This document shows positions 7,986 to 16,950 of a stretch of DNA of 64,000 bases, piece by piece. Numbering within the stretch: the first letter of the stretch is position 1; the number at the start of each line of letters is the position of its first letter. Source of the stretch: a virus. The translations under genes and the position numbers were made by a program. The notes under the pieces were generated by a model. The model was not told the DNA's origin. It made no database searches and was given only the letters and a program-made list of their open reading frames with translations. The stretch spans positions 23,672 to 87,671 of IMG/VR virus record IMGVR_UViG_3300025122_006404; one strand, given 5' to 3'.

Positions 7986-8510
7986 ATGACTATTAGAAAA
8001 ATACTTTTATGGCCTGACGCGGGTCTATGTAGATCATCAGCAAAAGTTTCTTCATTAGAAAAAGATGATAAAGTTTTAATTGATGATATGATAGAAACAA
8101 TGCAAAGCCTGGGAGCTCTGGGAATCTCTGCTCCTCAATTTGGTATTTCAAAAAAAATATCTGTCATTGATCTTCCCAAGATTGATAAACGATTTGATGA
8201 TGTTTTAGTTCTTATCAATCCATCTCTTCGAGATGGATTTGGAGAGAGAGTTTTTGAAGAAGGCTGCCTCTCGGTTCCCACTGTATGTGTTCCCACTTTA
8301 AGAGCGGAGATTGCTGTAATTGAATATGAGGATGTCGAGGGAGAAAAGCACGAATTAAACGCTACAGGTTTGCTCGCAGCAGTTGTTCAACACGAAATCG
8401 ATCATCTACAGGGAGATGTTATTGTGGAAAAGCTTAGCAAGGATGATCGAAAGAAGATTATGAATCGAATGGAAAGTTTTAAAAAAGATGAAAGCTTTGT
8501 TAGTACATGA
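7986..8510 (+). CDS. def: Peptide deformylase
   Basis: 174 aa, the family's usual length. All three signatures are present: GISAPQFG (46-53, motif GxGxAAxQ), EGCLS (92-96, metal ligand C94) and QHEIDHLQG (135-143; ligands H136 and H140, catalytic E137). The enzyme removes the formyl group from N-terminal methionine of new proteins. Large phages often carry one, perhaps to keep up with the translation load. Overlaps the ligase gene by 23 nt. Confidence 0.95.
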   Translation: MTIRKILLWPDAGLCRSSAKVSSLEKDDKVLIDDMIETMQSLGALGISAPQFGISKKISVIDLPKIDKRFDDVLVLINPSLRDGFGERVFEEGCLSVPTVCVPTLRAEIAVIEYEDVEGEKHELNATGLLAAVVQHEIDHLQGDVIVEKLSKDDRKKIMNRMESFKKDESFVST

Positions 8511-9717
8511 GATCCTAGAGGAGATTCGCTTAGCTCGAGGTCCAAAGTTAAAATCTAAGATTCTCTTGGAGCATAAAGAGAATGAAATTCTGCGGAGAAT
8601 CTTAAGATATGCCGGAGATCCTTATTTGACTTTTAATATTGTAAAGGTACCCTCTATTAAAAAGAGATATCCTGCTCAAGATGAGAATCTCCGATGGAAC
8701 TCCTTTTTTGAAATGGCTGATCTGTGCCAGAAAAGAGAGTATACAGGAAACTATGCAATTGAAATGATACAAGGCTCGTTTTGTGTTGCTGTTGAGGAGG
8801 AAGAAAAATGGATGAGAAAGATTCTTAAAAAGCATCTTAACATTGGAGCTTCAACAAAAACTATCAATAAGGTTTTTCCGGGATTAATTCCGACTTTTGA
8901 CGTCTCGCTGGCACAGAAATTTGAGGAGAAAAGAGTTGTTGAAAAGAGAGTTGCAGTTGAACCTAAGCTTGATGGAATCCGATGTTTTACGGTTGTTGAA
9001 AATGGTAATGCTTTAATGTATGCTCGTTCTGGAAAGCTTATTACAAACTTTGATAACACGATCGGAGAAGAGATATCTAAATTAGGCGACGGCTGCTATG
9101 ATGGAGAGATCATGGGAAAAGATTTTATAGAGCTGATGCGCCAAGCATATCGCAAAGAGGATGTAAATACTGACGGGACGTATCTTGCTTTGTTTGACTA
9201 TCTTCCCATCCGAGAGTGGAAAGAGAGGCAAGCAAAGTTAAGCTGTGAACAGCGCTATAGCATTCTTGTCAAAAGGGTTCCTAAAATATCAAAGCATCTA
9301 CGAGTAGTTCAACGATTATCTACAGCATCTAGCTATCAAGAGATTAAAAAGCTACATGATAAATTTGTCTTAGAAGGGTATGAGGGTGTTATGATCAAAG
9401 ATCTTGACTCTCCGTATATATTTGGACGAGGATATGAAGTTATGAAGCTTAAGGCATTTTTTGATTCTGATTGCGAAGTAGTGAGAATTGAAGAAGGAAC
9501 GGGAAAGTATGGAGGGATGTGTGGCAGCATCGTGGTTGATTTTAACAGCGTCCAGGTAGGAATAGGCAGCGGGCTGTCTGATGAACAACGTAAAGCAATC
9601 TGGGATCACCCAGAGGCCTATATTGGGCGTACCGTGGAAGTGAGATATCAGGAGATCACCCCAGACGGGAGCTTAAGATTTCCAACGTTCGTATGCTGGA
9701 GAAATGATAAAGATTAG
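8488..9717 (+). CDS. ATP-dependent DNA ligase
   Basis: 409 aa. Nucleotidyltransferase motif I is EPKLDGIR with the AMP-accepting K160. Motif III DGEIMG is near 205, motif IV EGVMIK at 299-304, motif V VMKLK at 318-322. The last 80 residues (SIVVDFNSVQVGIGSGL..., IGRTVEVRYQEITPDGSLRFPTF) form the OB-fold. The N-terminal 130 residues are a helical extension like that of T4 ligase. Seals nicks during phage replication and repair. Start overlaps the deformylase gene. Confidence 0.93.
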   Translation: MKALLVHEILEEIRLARGPKLKSKILLEHKENEILRRILRYAGDPYLTFNIVKVPSIKKRYPAQDENLRWNSFFEMADLCQKREYTGNYAIEMIQGSFCVAVEEEEKWMRKILKKHLNIGASTKTINKVFPGLIPTFDVSLAQKFEEKRVVEKRVAVEPKLDGIRCFTVVENGNALMYARSGKLITNFDNTIGEEISKLGDGCYDGEIMGKDFIELMRQAYRKEDVNTDGTYLALFDYLPIREWKERQAKLSCEQRYSILVKRVPKISKHLRVVQRLSTASSYQEIKKLHDKFVLEGYEGVMIKDLDSPYIFGRGYEVMKLKAFFDSDCEVVRIEEGTGKYGGMCGSIVVDFNSVQVGIGSGLSDEQRKAIWDHPEAYIGRTVEVRYQEITPDGSLRFPTFVCWRNDKD

Positions 9718-9722
9718 TAATA

Positions 9723-9757
9723 AAATTCTATTCTAGAATTTAAATTATATTTTTATC
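9723..9757 (+). terminator. Possible terminator after the ligase gene
   Basis: Perfect 8-bp inverted repeat (AAATTCTA/TAGAATTT, loop TTC) at 9723-9741, then an AT-rich stretch ending in five T (9751-9755). The stem is AT-rich and the T run is displaced, so it is weak at best. Confidence 0.35.
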
Positions 9758-9809
9758 CCATAGATATGATTTACCCATAACTAATAACAATACAGGAGTA
9801 ATAAAAATA

Positions 9810-10292
9810 ATGGAAAAGAGATTAATCACAATTGAAGGATACAGCAAGCTAGTTGAGGATCTAGATCACTATCTAACTGTAGTAAGACCCCAGGTCGTTA
9901 AAGATATCGAAGATGCCCTGTCTTTTGGAGATTTGAGAGAAAATGCTGAATATTCCTTCGCCAAAGAGCGCCAGGCCCAAATAGAAGATAAGATTATAAA
10001 GCTTTCAGAAATCATTAAAAATTCTAAAGCTATAGATATTAAAAATCTATCTAATGATAATATCGTTTCATTTGGATCAAGAGTTAGAATTTTAAATCTG
10101 GAAACAGACGTAGAAAAAGTCTATCAGCTTGTAGGAAAATCAGAATTTGATGCCAAGAAGGGAAAAATAAGCTACATGTCTCCCGTGGGAAAAGAGCTTA
10201 TGGGAAAATCTCCCGGAGATGATATTGAAGTCACTGTTCCTGCGGGAGATCAAATTTGGGAAATATTGGAAATAGTTTCTGAGCCACTGTAG
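9810..10292 (+). CDS. greA: Transcription elongation factor GreA
   Basis: 160 aa, full length. The N-terminal coiled coil carries the tip loop SFGDLRENAEY (38-48) with the two acidic residues D41 and E44 that hold the catalytic metal in RNA polymerase's secondary channel. The C-terminal FKBP-like domain ends GDDIEVTVPAGDQIWEILEI. Rescues backtracked host RNA polymerase. AGGAG sits ahead of the ATG. Its last three codons lie inside the tRNA-Thr gene. Confidence 0.95.
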   Translation: MEKRLITIEGYSKLVEDLDHYLTVVRPQVVKDIEDALSFGDLRENAEYSFAKERQAQIEDKIIKLSEIIKNSKAIDIKNLSNDNIVSFGSRVRILNLETDVEKVYQLVGKSEFDAKKGKISYMSPVGKELMGKSPGDDIEVTVPAGDQIWEILEIVSEPL

Positions 10293-10354
10293 CTCAATGG
10301 CAGAGCTCCGCTCTTGTAAAGCGGGGGTTAAGGGTTCAAATCCCTTCGGTGGCT
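10283..10354 (+). tRNA. tRNA-Thr (TGT)
   Basis: 72-nt cloverleaf. Acceptor GCCACTG pairs with CGGTGGC, D stem GCTC/GAGC, anticodon arm CCGCT-CTTGTAA-AGCGG with anticodon TGT, T arm AAGGG-TTCAAAT-CCCTT. No CCA encoded (next bases CCG). The 5' end overlaps greA by 10 nt. Confidence 0.92.
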
Positions 10355-10382
10355 CCGCCCTTTATTAAAAAAATTATACTAT

Positions 10383-10411
10383 TGTATACGATATCATTAA
10401 AATGATATAAT
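10383..10411 (+). promoter_or_regulatory. Promoter-like site, variant of the TGTARA type
   Basis: TGTATA at 10383-10388 and TATAAT at 10406-10411 with TGA before it (extended -10). The spacer is 17 rather than 16. Ahead of the 10432 gene. Confidence 0.5.
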
Positions 10412-10431
10412 CTATGAAGAGGATTTAAAAC

Positions 10432-10614
10432 ATGGAAGAAAAACTATTAAACGATTTAATAAAGCTGCGAGAATTTGTTATCTCACGTTACGATAAGCTA
10501 GATGGCAGAACCGAATCAAGTGCCATGATGAAGCAAGATGAAGTTGCTTTCGATTTCGAGACAATAGTCCGCAGCATTGACGATCTTTTAAAGAATGATG
10601 TTAAATTTGAATAG
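10432..10614 (+). CDS. Small hypothetical protein, 60 aa
   Basis: ATG preceded by GAGGATTT and a promoter-like site at 10383-10411. Helical, acidic (LLNDLIKLREFVISRYDKL, then FDFETIVRSIDDLLKND). No family recognised. Confidence 0.6.
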   Translation: MEEKLLNDLIKLREFVISRYDKLDGRTESSAMMKQDEVAFDFETIVRSIDDLLKNDVKFE

Positions 10615-10651
10615 TTGAAATTATAAAAAATTAATTCCTCATATTTATTAA

Positions 10652-11530
10652 ATGAGGATGTCTAAACTATTTAAAATATGGGGAATGTCCTTCCTGTTTT
10701 TCGGGGGGTGTTCCCCTGACTATTCAATCAATGACCAGCAAGAAACTAGAGTCGTTGTCGACTCCTTTGTTCAAGCCGAAGAGATAGAAGATCTCGATGT
10801 ACTGGTGGTAGTGGATACTTCTGGTTCAATGCTAGATGATGCAGATGAGGTGGGATCGGGTCTTGAGATATTTAGGTCTGATATTGAGGGGTTGACCTCC
10901 ACCTATAGAATCGCTTTTATAACAACAGACGCCGATCGATTGGGATACACAGGATACTATGACACCTCGTCATCATCAATTGATTTAATGCTAGCACCGG
11001 GTCTTCTACCCTCTGTCTCTGGAGAAGCAGGTTTCGAATCTACTTATGTTTTTATTTCCAGCGACGAGGGAATAGAGTTTAAAAGAGACGAAGCGGATTT
11101 TCTTTTATTTTTAATATCAGATGAAGATGAACAAAGCAGTATTTCTTCTGCTATATTTAAAGACTGGTTACAGAATGAGTTTTCCGAAGTCAACCATGAC
11201 GTGGTTTCCATCACCTCCCTCGAAGATAGTGAGTGCTCCTGGGAGATAGGATTTAAATATATTGAATTATCTGCTCTTTACAATAAGGATGCTATTGATA
11301 TATGTGCTGAAGGCTGGGAAGTTTGGTTAGCAGAAAGCTCTTTTCTCACTCAGATGATTAGAGAAATTCAACTTACTGAAATCCCTATTTTAGAATCAGT
11401 GGTGGTCTATGTGGATCAGCAGATTACTTATGCATGGACGTACAGCGAGCCTAGTAATTCAATATATTTAGACGTGATTCCTGACTATGGATCGGTGGTT
11501 GAAGCAGGTTACAAGGTTTATATGGATTAA
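10652..11530 (+). CDS. VWA-domain lipoprotein
   Basis: 292 aa. Signal peptide with lipobox FFGGC (lipidated C20); an ATG at 10658 is an alternative start. Residues 48-60 (LDVLVVVDTSGSM) are a von Willebrand A domain MIDAS motif (D55-T-S-G-S). Then YRIAFITTD, FLLFLISDEDE and a C-terminal beta-rich region (WTYSEPSNSIYLDVIPDYGSVVEAGYKVYMD) also seen at the end of the larger VWA lipoprotein at 15297-16910. A metal-dependent adhesion or binding protein on the host surface; unusual cargo for a phage. Confidence 0.85.
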   Translation: MRMSKLFKIWGMSFLFFGGCSPDYSINDQQETRVVVDSFVQAEEIEDLDVLVVVDTSGSMLDDADEVGSGLEIFRSDIEGLTSTYRIAFITTDADRLGYTGYYDTSSSSIDLMLAPGLLPSVSGEAGFESTYVFISSDEGIEFKRDEADFLLFLISDEDEQSSISSAIFKDWLQNEFSEVNHDVVSITSLEDSECSWEIGFKYIELSALYNKDAIDICAEGWEVWLAESSFLTQMIREIQLTEIPILESVVVYVDQQITYAWTYSEPSNSIYLDVIPDYGSVVEAGYKVYMD

Positions 11531-11580
11531 ATGTCGATATAAGCCTATTTTTAAAATAATTAGATATAGAGGGGTGATTT

Positions 11581-11799
11581 GTGAAACCAGGCGATTTAGT
11601 AACTTTAAAAGAAAACATTGAGCGCTTAGATAAAAGTGAAATTTTATTAAATAATGACCTGGGTATAGTAATAAATTCCAGTGATCGCAGGTGTAAAGTA
11701 TTAATAAGGGGCACAGTTTGGGGATTTAAAAGTGATATGCTTTTAAAGCTAGATGAATATGACAAAGGTCAAGCACATGCCCAAGATGAGCCCAACTAA
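11581..11799 (+). CDS. VGDLV-family small protein
   Basis: 72 aa, GTG start after GGGGTGATTT. Pattern: VKPGDLVTLKENI, LGIVINSSDRRCKVLIRGTVWGFKSDMLLKL, as in the SH3-like family. It has a family-untypical tail (DKGQAHAQDEPN) and converges with the minus-strand gene at 11749-11985, overlapping it by 51 nt. Confidence 0.6.
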   Translation: MKPGDLVTLKENIERLDKSEILLNNDLGIVINSSDRRCKVLIRGTVWGFKSDMLLKLDEYDKGQAHAQDEPN

Positions 11800-11985
11800 T
11801 AATGACAACATTAAAGCAATTCCATGCTGCCGGGATTGCTTAGTAAGGTGGCTTTTTTCAATTCTAAGCATCTCATAGTCAGAATATAATCTTTCTTGAG
11901 CTATCTTAACTTGTTCTTCAAGATGTTCTAGCTCTTTTTCTTTCATTTGTATTAATCGAGGGTGAGAGATAAGATTGTCGTCCAC
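11749..11985 (-). CDS. Coiled-coil protein with C-terminal membrane anchor
   Basis: 78 aa on the minus strand. Residues 12-50 are a charged coiled coil; residues 55-77 (ALMLSLLVGLILGMCLTFVIF) are one membrane span. Lies 8 nt downstream of the redoxin lipoprotein gene and probably shares its transcript. Its 3' end overlaps the convergent 11581 gene. Confidence 0.6.
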   Translation of the reverse strand: MDDNLISHPRLIQMKEKELEHLEEQVKIAQERLYSDYEMLRIEKSHLTKQSRQHGIALMLSLLVGLILGMCLTFVIFI

Positions 11986-11993
11986 TTTAATTC

Positions 11994-12656
11994 CTATAGA
12001 AGAGACTCTATTTCTTCAACAATAACACTTTCATTCCAGCCGGGAAGATAAAATTCTGTGATCATATCTCGATTAATAATAAAAAATGTCGGCCAACTAC
12101 TTACCTGCCACCCAGACTCCCCGTCCGGATCAATTAGAGATCTATTTCCAATTAAAACGGGGGATGAAGTCATTCCGTACTGAGAAGACCAAGAGTAGAT
12201 ATCTGATATACCTGGTTCGGAGCCAGTTTGATCGTCTATGAGGATGGTTATGTATACAAAATTTTGATCCTCATACGTGTCTTGTATAATTTGAGAATTA
12301 GGTGCTATCATTTTACATACAGGGCACCACATCGTTGAAAAGTCTAAAACAATTACCTTTCCCATATGATCGTAAAGAGAAAATTCATTTCCATTTTGAT
12401 CAATGAGATTAAACTCGCAGGGATGATCTTGGAGATCATAGGAGCAATTGGACCACGTGACTAGAGGGTTTTCTCCTGAAGAATCTGGAGTCCCGCTATC
12501 CAAAAACTTGTGAGGATAAATTTCTATATTTAAATCTCTCCCACTGGGAGAAATTTCAGTCTTAACGGGTTCATCATCTCTTTCCGTAGATGTGTCATTA
12601 GAATGTAATAGACACGAGCAGAGAAAAAAGAACAAAGTGGTAAATCCAATATTCAT
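11994..12656 (-). CDS. TlpA/redoxin-like lipoprotein (paralogue 1)
   Basis: 220 aa. Lipobox LCSC at 12-15, an acidic linker, then a thioredoxin fold: LIDQNGNEFSLYDHMGKVIVLDFSTMWCPVC with redox cysteines C111/C114, VYITILIDD, YGMTSSPVLIG, and the cis-Pro region SSWPTFFII. Probably a membrane-anchored thiol-disulfide reductase or oxidase in the periplasm. Two paralogues follow on the same strand (13925-14512, 14538-15293). Similar families are common in myxobacteria-like genomes. Confidence 0.85.
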   Translation of the reverse strand: MNIGFTTLFFFLCSCLLHSNDTSTERDDEPVKTEISPSGRDLNIEIYPHKFLDSGTPDSSGENPLVTWSNCSYDLQDHPCEFNLIDQNGNEFSLYDHMGKVIVLDFSTMWCPVCKMIAPNSQIIQDTYEDQNFVYITILIDDQTGSEPGISDIYSWSSQYGMTSSPVLIGNRSLIDPDGESGWQVSSWPTFFIINRDMITEFYLPGWNESVIVEEIESLL

Positions 12657-12708
12657 TTTTATAAAAGTTATTAATTTTATCTTATCAATTTCCTATAATT
12701 AATATAGG

Positions 12709-13485
12709 ATGCTTAAATTTAAAAATAAATTTCTACTTAGGCTGTCGGTTATAGGGTTTTTATTTTGTATCTGCTGCTATAGTTTTAGCTCTTACTCACC
12801 CCAATCGGAATCCAGAGAACTTTCTACTGCTACGATGGGACCCGAGCTCATTAAAAGCTCAAATGATATTCCCAGGTCTCTTAGGAGATCTTTGCGTTTA
12901 TCTGTGGTTAAAGTCAAGTCCGTTCTTATTCCTACAGGTCCTGATACAGATCTTCTCTATCGATATGGAAGCGGATCTTACATGATTTTTGAAGATAGGC
13001 ACTTTGTTATCACAGCTGCTCATGTTCTTCGCGATGCGGGAGTTGTCATCGTAGCAGGTTTTTCTGAAGAGGTCCTCGCAACTCCCGTTTATATCGATTT
13101 TGAATCAGATGTGGCTGTGCTATTGATTCCCCGAATGGATTCTCGGTCTCCAGTAGCATTTAATCCCATTAAATTTCCCAGAAGTCGAAATATTGCAGGA
13201 GAAAATATCGTATATGCAGGATATCCTAATTCTCATGATGAACCCTTAGTTTTATCTGGTATTATCGCAGGATATGAGAATGATAGATTAATTCTTCAAT
13301 CGTATGCGTGGATGGGATCTTCAGGGTCATGTATATTTGATCATCGAGGAAGAATCGTTGGAATTGTGTCCGGCATAGAGATAGGATCATCTAACCATTT
13401 TCCTCCTCAGCTAATTGAAAGCATGATTTGGGCATCTCCGGCGTGGAATTTAAGTAAATCTCGAATGAGAGAAATTCTAAATTGA
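12709..13485 (+). CDS. Trypsin-like serine protease, exported
   Basis: 258 aa. An N-terminal hydrophobic segment (LSVIGFLFCICCYSF) suggests export or anchoring. The catalytic triad is visible: H105 in FVITAAHVL, D134 in FESDVAVLLI and S205 in WMGSSGS. The fold resembles the protease domain of HtrA/DegP without a PDZ domain. A TATAAT at 12694-12699 lies just upstream. Possible periplasmic protein processing or host envelope modification; substrate unknown. Confidence 0.85.
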   Translation: MLKFKNKFLLRLSVIGFLFCICCYSFSSYSPQSESRELSTATMGPELIKSSNDIPRSLRRSLRLSVVKVKSVLIPTGPDTDLLYRYGSGSYMIFEDRHFVITAAHVLRDAGVVIVAGFSEEVLATPVYIDFESDVAVLLIPRMDSRSPVAFNPIKFPRSRNIAGENIVYAGYPNSHDEPLVLSGIIAGYENDRLILQSYAWMGSSGSCIFDHRGRIVGIVSGIEIGSSNHFPPQLIESMIWASPAWNLSKSRMREILN

Positions 13486-13490
13486 TTTGA

Positions 13491-13518
13491 TGTAAATTGT
13501 ATTTCTCTATGATATAAT
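13491..13518 (+). promoter_or_regulatory. Promoter TGTAAA-N16-TATAAT (copy 2)
   Basis: TGTAAA 13491-13496, TATAAT 13513-13518 with TGA before it. Its -10 covers the first ATG of the deaminase frame, so translation must begin downstream, at the GTG at 13547. Confidence 0.75.
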
Positions 13519-13546
13519 GTTACATATATCGGAGAAGAAATGTCTA

Positions 13547-13912
13547 GTGTATTACCTGGCTCGTGAAAGAGCCTTAAATAACGGTAGAGTTTATCATATT
13601 GCAGCAATTTTGCGAAGAGGAAAGCATATTGTTAAAATTGGAGTAAACTCAAGCAAAACTCATCCTCAATTTGGAAGAGTGTATCCTGATGGATCATGCG
13701 CTTATCACATGCATGCTGAAATGGACGCGCTACGTTTTGCCCAGCCCGGAGATACTCTAGAAGTTATGAGATTTCGTAAGTCAGATAATGAATATGCTAT
13801 TGCGAAGCCTTGTGAGTTTTGCATGAAACATATTATAGAAGCTGGAATTAAAAAGGTTAAATATACTAACGATCTAGGTGAATGGGAAACAATGAGAGTT
13901 TTTCCCGCGTAG
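13547..13912 (+). CDS. Cytidine/deoxycytidylate deaminase-like protein
   Basis: 121 aa from the GTG at 13547, chosen because GGAGAAG (13531) is correctly spaced and the upstream ATG overlaps the -10 box. Zinc site: H56-A-E58 (YHMHAEMDAL) and C89/C92 (PCEFC), the deaminase superfamily signature. Likely deaminates a cytosine nucleotide for dTMP supply, though the short form could act on another base or nucleic acid. Confidence 0.8.
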   Translation: MYYLARERALNNGRVYHIAAILRRGKHIVKIGVNSSKTHPQFGRVYPDGSCAYHMHAEMDALRFAQPGDTLEVMRFRKSDNEYAIAKPCEFCMKHIIEAGIKKVKYTNDLGEWETMRVFPA

Positions 13913-13924
13913 GAATAGTTTTTT

Positions 13925-14512
13925 TTACTGATTCAGAGTTTCTTGAATCAGTGTGTCAATCCAGGTGGAGCTAAATCCTTGTAATCTAGTGTGTAGTACC
14001 ATCTCATCAGTAATAAAAAAGAAAGTCGGCCATGCTGTTAATGGCCATCCATTTGTTCCGCTTACATCAATTAAATCACGTGAGCCAGCGAGGACTGGAG
14101 AGGTAATCCCATAGGTGTCACACCAATAGGTGATATCTGCTGCAGTGGGAGGGTCTCCCGTAGAATTTTCAATTAATACAGTGATATAGGTAATTTCTTC
14201 TGCATATTGATCTTGGACTTGCTGGACTTCTGCAGCTGCACTGTTGCAAGGTCCACACCACATCGTAGAGAGATCGAGAACAATAACACCACCATAATAA
14301 TCATAAAGAGAAATATCCATCAACAGCTGATTGCTTAGGGTAAAATTACAGGGATGATCTCCAGTATTTTGTGAGCAGGATTCCCACGACGCCCAGGGAT
14401 AAGGATCAGCTACGGGAGTATTGCTGGTATCGCCAGATGTCAGACTAGGCTTGCATCCCCCGAGTCCCATTATCATTAGTAGTCCCCAGTTTATCAAATT
14501 ATTTTTTAACAT
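13925..14512 (-). CDS. TlpA/redoxin-like lipoprotein (paralogue 2)
   Basis: 195 aa. Lipobox GLGGC (C20). Thioredoxin-fold core with CGPC at 86-89 (STMWCGPCN), ITVLIENSTGDPPT, ITSPVLAG, LTAWPTFFFI. The CGPC active site is that of classical thioredoxins, unlike CPVC and CGVC in its two neighbours, suggesting different redox potentials. Minus strand, same orientation as the VWA lipoprotein upstream. Confidence 0.85.
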   Translation of the reverse strand: MLKNNLINWGLLMIMGLGGCKPSLTSGDTSNTPVADPYPWASWESCSQNTGDHPCNFTLSNQLLMDISLYDYYGGVIVLDLSTMWCGPCNSAAAEVQQVQDQYAEEITYITVLIENSTGDPPTAADITYWCDTYGITSPVLAGSRDLIDVSGTNGWPLTAWPTFFFITDEMVLHTRLQGFSSTWIDTLIQETLNQ

Positions 14513-14537
14513 CTTAATTTCTAGTGCTCCTTATTTC

Positions 14538-15293
14538 TTACCGAACTATCCCAAATACATCATCAACCCAGCCGAAAACTATTTCCTCATTCCACCCAAG
14601 TAGACCGTTATGGACGGTTAGAGTCTCATCTACCACCACAATTGTTGGCCACGCAGAAATTGGATAACCATCTTCGGCAGTAAGATCGATAATGCTTCTA
14701 TCTCCAGCCAAGACAGGGGAAGTGGTCATGCCATACCTAGAAACCCAATCCTGAATTTCTGATGGCGTCGGCGGCGTTCCCCACGATGGTCCATCTACTA
14801 ATACCGTTACCCATAAGAAATCGTAGCCTAAAGCTGTGTAGGTATCTTGATGAATCTGAGCGTCTCCGGCGATACTGTTGCAGACTCCGCACCAGATTGT
14901 AGAAAAATCGACAACCATAACAGTGCCATAGTTGTCATAGAGTGACCAATCATTTCCATTTTGATCTTGGAATGTAAAGTCGCAAGCTTTTTCCCCGGGT
15001 TTTCCGCTACATTCAGTCCACGTAATGGGAGATGGATCTGTGTCCTCGACTGCAGAGTCACTATCACTGTCGGAAGTATCCGTGTTCGTGATATGAGTAT
15101 CTTTAATGACAGAATCATCATCGACGACGGAATCATCATCGACTGTGTCTTCTTCTATGACTGTGTCGTTCGAAGTTTTATCATTTATGCCTGTTGAAGT
15201 CTCCCCAGGCGTCGCGCAGCTTATGAGATTAGCTGTTGTGAAATTGGCCCACGCAAGTGCGGCCAAAAATATAAGTGATTTGTGTTTTAACAT
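14538..15293 (-). CDS. TlpA/redoxin-like lipoprotein (paralogue 3) with acidic linker
   Basis: 251 aa. Lipobox LISC (C26), then a 60-residue Asp/Ser/Thr-rich linker with repeats of DDDSV and DTD, then the redoxin core with CGVC at 135-138, TVLVDG, MTTSPVLAG, ISAWPTIVVV. The linker would hold the domain away from the membrane. Adjacent (3 nt) to the VWA lipoprotein gene, so probably one transcript. Confidence 0.85.
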   Translation of the reverse strand: MLKHKSLIFLAALAWANFTTANLISCATPGETSTGINDKTSNDTVIEEDTVDDDSVVDDDSVIKDTHITNTDTSDSDSDSAVEDTDPSPITWTECSGKPGEKACDFTFQDQNGNDWSLYDNYGTVMVVDFSTIWCGVCNSIAGDAQIHQDTYTALGYDFLWVTVLVDGPSWGTPPTPSEIQDWVSRYGMTTSPVLAGDRSIIDLTAEDGYPISAWPTIVVVDETLTVHNGLLGWNEEIVFGWVDDVFGIVR

Positions 15294-15296
15294 GTT

Positions 15297-16910
15297 TTAT
15301 TCTCCAGTGTCACAGTCCGCCCAAGCTGCATATTGTATATCAATTGAACTTTCATCTGCAGGCGCTACAGTAAATGAAACAGAATTGGCTGCGGTGTCAT
15401 ATGTCCAATCTGCTGAAAGTAAACCATCAACACTCACTATGATAGTGTCTTCAATGGGATAATCTGATAAAGGAAAAGAGAGCATCGACATTGAGTCTCT
15501 AGCTAATGTGTCCATAGTGACACTCCAATCTGCAGCGCAGATTGACATAAACGTTCCGCCCAGATCAGCCACGACGTCATAATATCCATCGCCGAACTGG
15601 GCGCTGCCATTTGACGTGCATCCAGAAGGATAATCACCAGCGACCGCATGTGCCACAACAAGCTCGTGAGAGCTTTTCAATGATTGAAGGTGCGTAGAAT
15701 AATCAGAAGGAGTCATTCCAGCTGATCCTCCTCCGTAGGCTGAAGTATTGGTAGAGGCATCAGGTTCGTCGGAAACATATACCACCACTAAGCGAGCCGA
15801 TGCTCTAAAAAATCCCGTTGCTGATCCCGGAGCTGCATCTCCACCAGTAGCTGTGGATTCATATGAATACCACAATCCTTTTTCAATTGGTGCTCCGTGG
15901 TATCCAATCGCATCGACCTGGTTGCTAAATTCTGCTACTGGATCAGGAGTAGCGGGAGTGATTATGTTTCCTACAAAACTGGCATCATCTGTGGTTATTA
16001 GAGCTACTTGATAATCTACTCCAGCACCTACAAAGACGGACATAAAATCTCCGAAATTATTTTTTAGATTAGTCTGATTAGAAGACATAGACCCAGAGTT
16101 ATCAACAACAAAAAGAATGTCTACTATTGCTTCTCCATCTTGTGTAAAATTATCTATCACCCAATACTCATAAGCTCCTAGTGCGCTGTGATCTGACATA
16201 ACAACGGGGTTAAGCGGATCGCTAGATACTATTTCAACATATGCATCGTCTGATAATAAGTCTAGCGGGGTGTAGTAAATTGTAAGGCTTAAAGAATCAC
16301 TGGGGGCAATAATCCACGGTAACGGTCCATTTTCAATTTCGTATTGAATCATTGAAAAGTCAACAGGGACTGTAACATAATATCTGATGTCATTTATTTC
16401 CAAATTAGCATTGCCAATATTTGAGATAGTAATATCAAATGAGTCATCACATCCAAGATAAACTGTTCCTAAGTCATGCGCGGCAGGATCTACTTCAATC
16501 ACAGGAGCGTCACCTTTTCCAGATAGATTGACTGTAACAATTTCCTCGTCTGGATCGTCTGATAAAATTGAAATCGAATTTATATTTGATTCGTAGGTAA
16601 TTGGGTCATAGGAAACTATAAGATCTGTAGATTTTCCCGGCTCTATTTCATTTGAAATTATATTTGTTATGGAATAAACTGACGTTGATAGATTAAATTT
16701 GATTGCATTAATATTGAGAACTTCATTCCCTGCGTTTGAGATCGTAATTGTTTCAAGAGATAGTTCGTATCCTGCATTTAATGATCCGAAATCAACTGTA
16801 GTTGGATTTACATCTATGTCAGGCTCACGGTCTACTTTTGGATGAAGTGCATAATCTGAGCAACTAAATAGAGAAAGAAGAATAACAAGTGACTGAATTA
16901 AACGAAACAT
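15297..16910 (-). CDS. Lipoprotein with choice-of-anchor-D repeats and VWA domain
   Basis: 537 aa from the ATG at 16910 (an upstream ATG at 16937 adds 9 residues before the signal peptide). Lipobox LFSC (C17). Two Ig-like repeats of the choice-of-anchor-D type (VDFGSLNAGYELSLETITISN... and AHDLGTVYLGCDDSFDITISN). Then VWA: ILFVVDNSGSM with MIDAS D270-N-S-G-S, YQVALITTDD, RLVVVYVSDEPD. Ends in the same beta-region as the 10652 lipoprotein. Surface-binding protein typical of predatory and myxobacterial genomes; probably captured from a host. Confidence 0.85.
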   Translation of the reverse strand: MFRLIQSLVILLSLFSCSDYALHPKVDREPDIDVNPTTVDFGSLNAGYELSLETITISNAGNEVLNINAIKFNLSTSVYSITNIISNEIEPGKSTDLIVSYDPITYESNINSISILSDDPDEEIVTVNLSGKGDAPVIEVDPAAHDLGTVYLGCDDSFDITISNIGNANLEINDIRYYVTVPVDFSMIQYEIENGPLPWIIAPSDSLSLTIYYTPLDLLSDDAYVEIVSSDPLNPVVMSDHSALGAYEYWVIDNFTQDGEAIVDILFVVDNSGSMSSNQTNLKNNFGDFMSVFVGAGVDYQVALITTDDASFVGNIITPATPDPVAEFSNQVDAIGYHGAPIEKGLWYSYESTATGGDAAPGSATGFFRASARLVVVYVSDEPDASTNTSAYGGGSAGMTPSDYSTHLQSLKSSHELVVAHAVAGDYPSGCTSNGSAQFGDGYYDVVADLGGTFMSICAADWSVTMDTLARDSMSMLSFPLSDYPIEDTIIVSVDGLLSADWTYDTAANSVSFTVAPADESSIDIQYAAWADCDTGE

Positions 16911-16950
16911 GTCATTAATATATATGTGCTCATGCAAGGTATGCCGATCA

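Noticed and set aside
13927-13952. Perfect 9-bp inverted repeat (ACTGATTCA/TGAATCAGT) at the convergent ends of the deaminase and redoxin genes
   Set aside because: The T run lies on the wrong side (before the hairpin on the + strand, A run on the - strand), so it is not a standard terminator in either direction. It also lies inside the C-terminal codons of the minus-strand gene.
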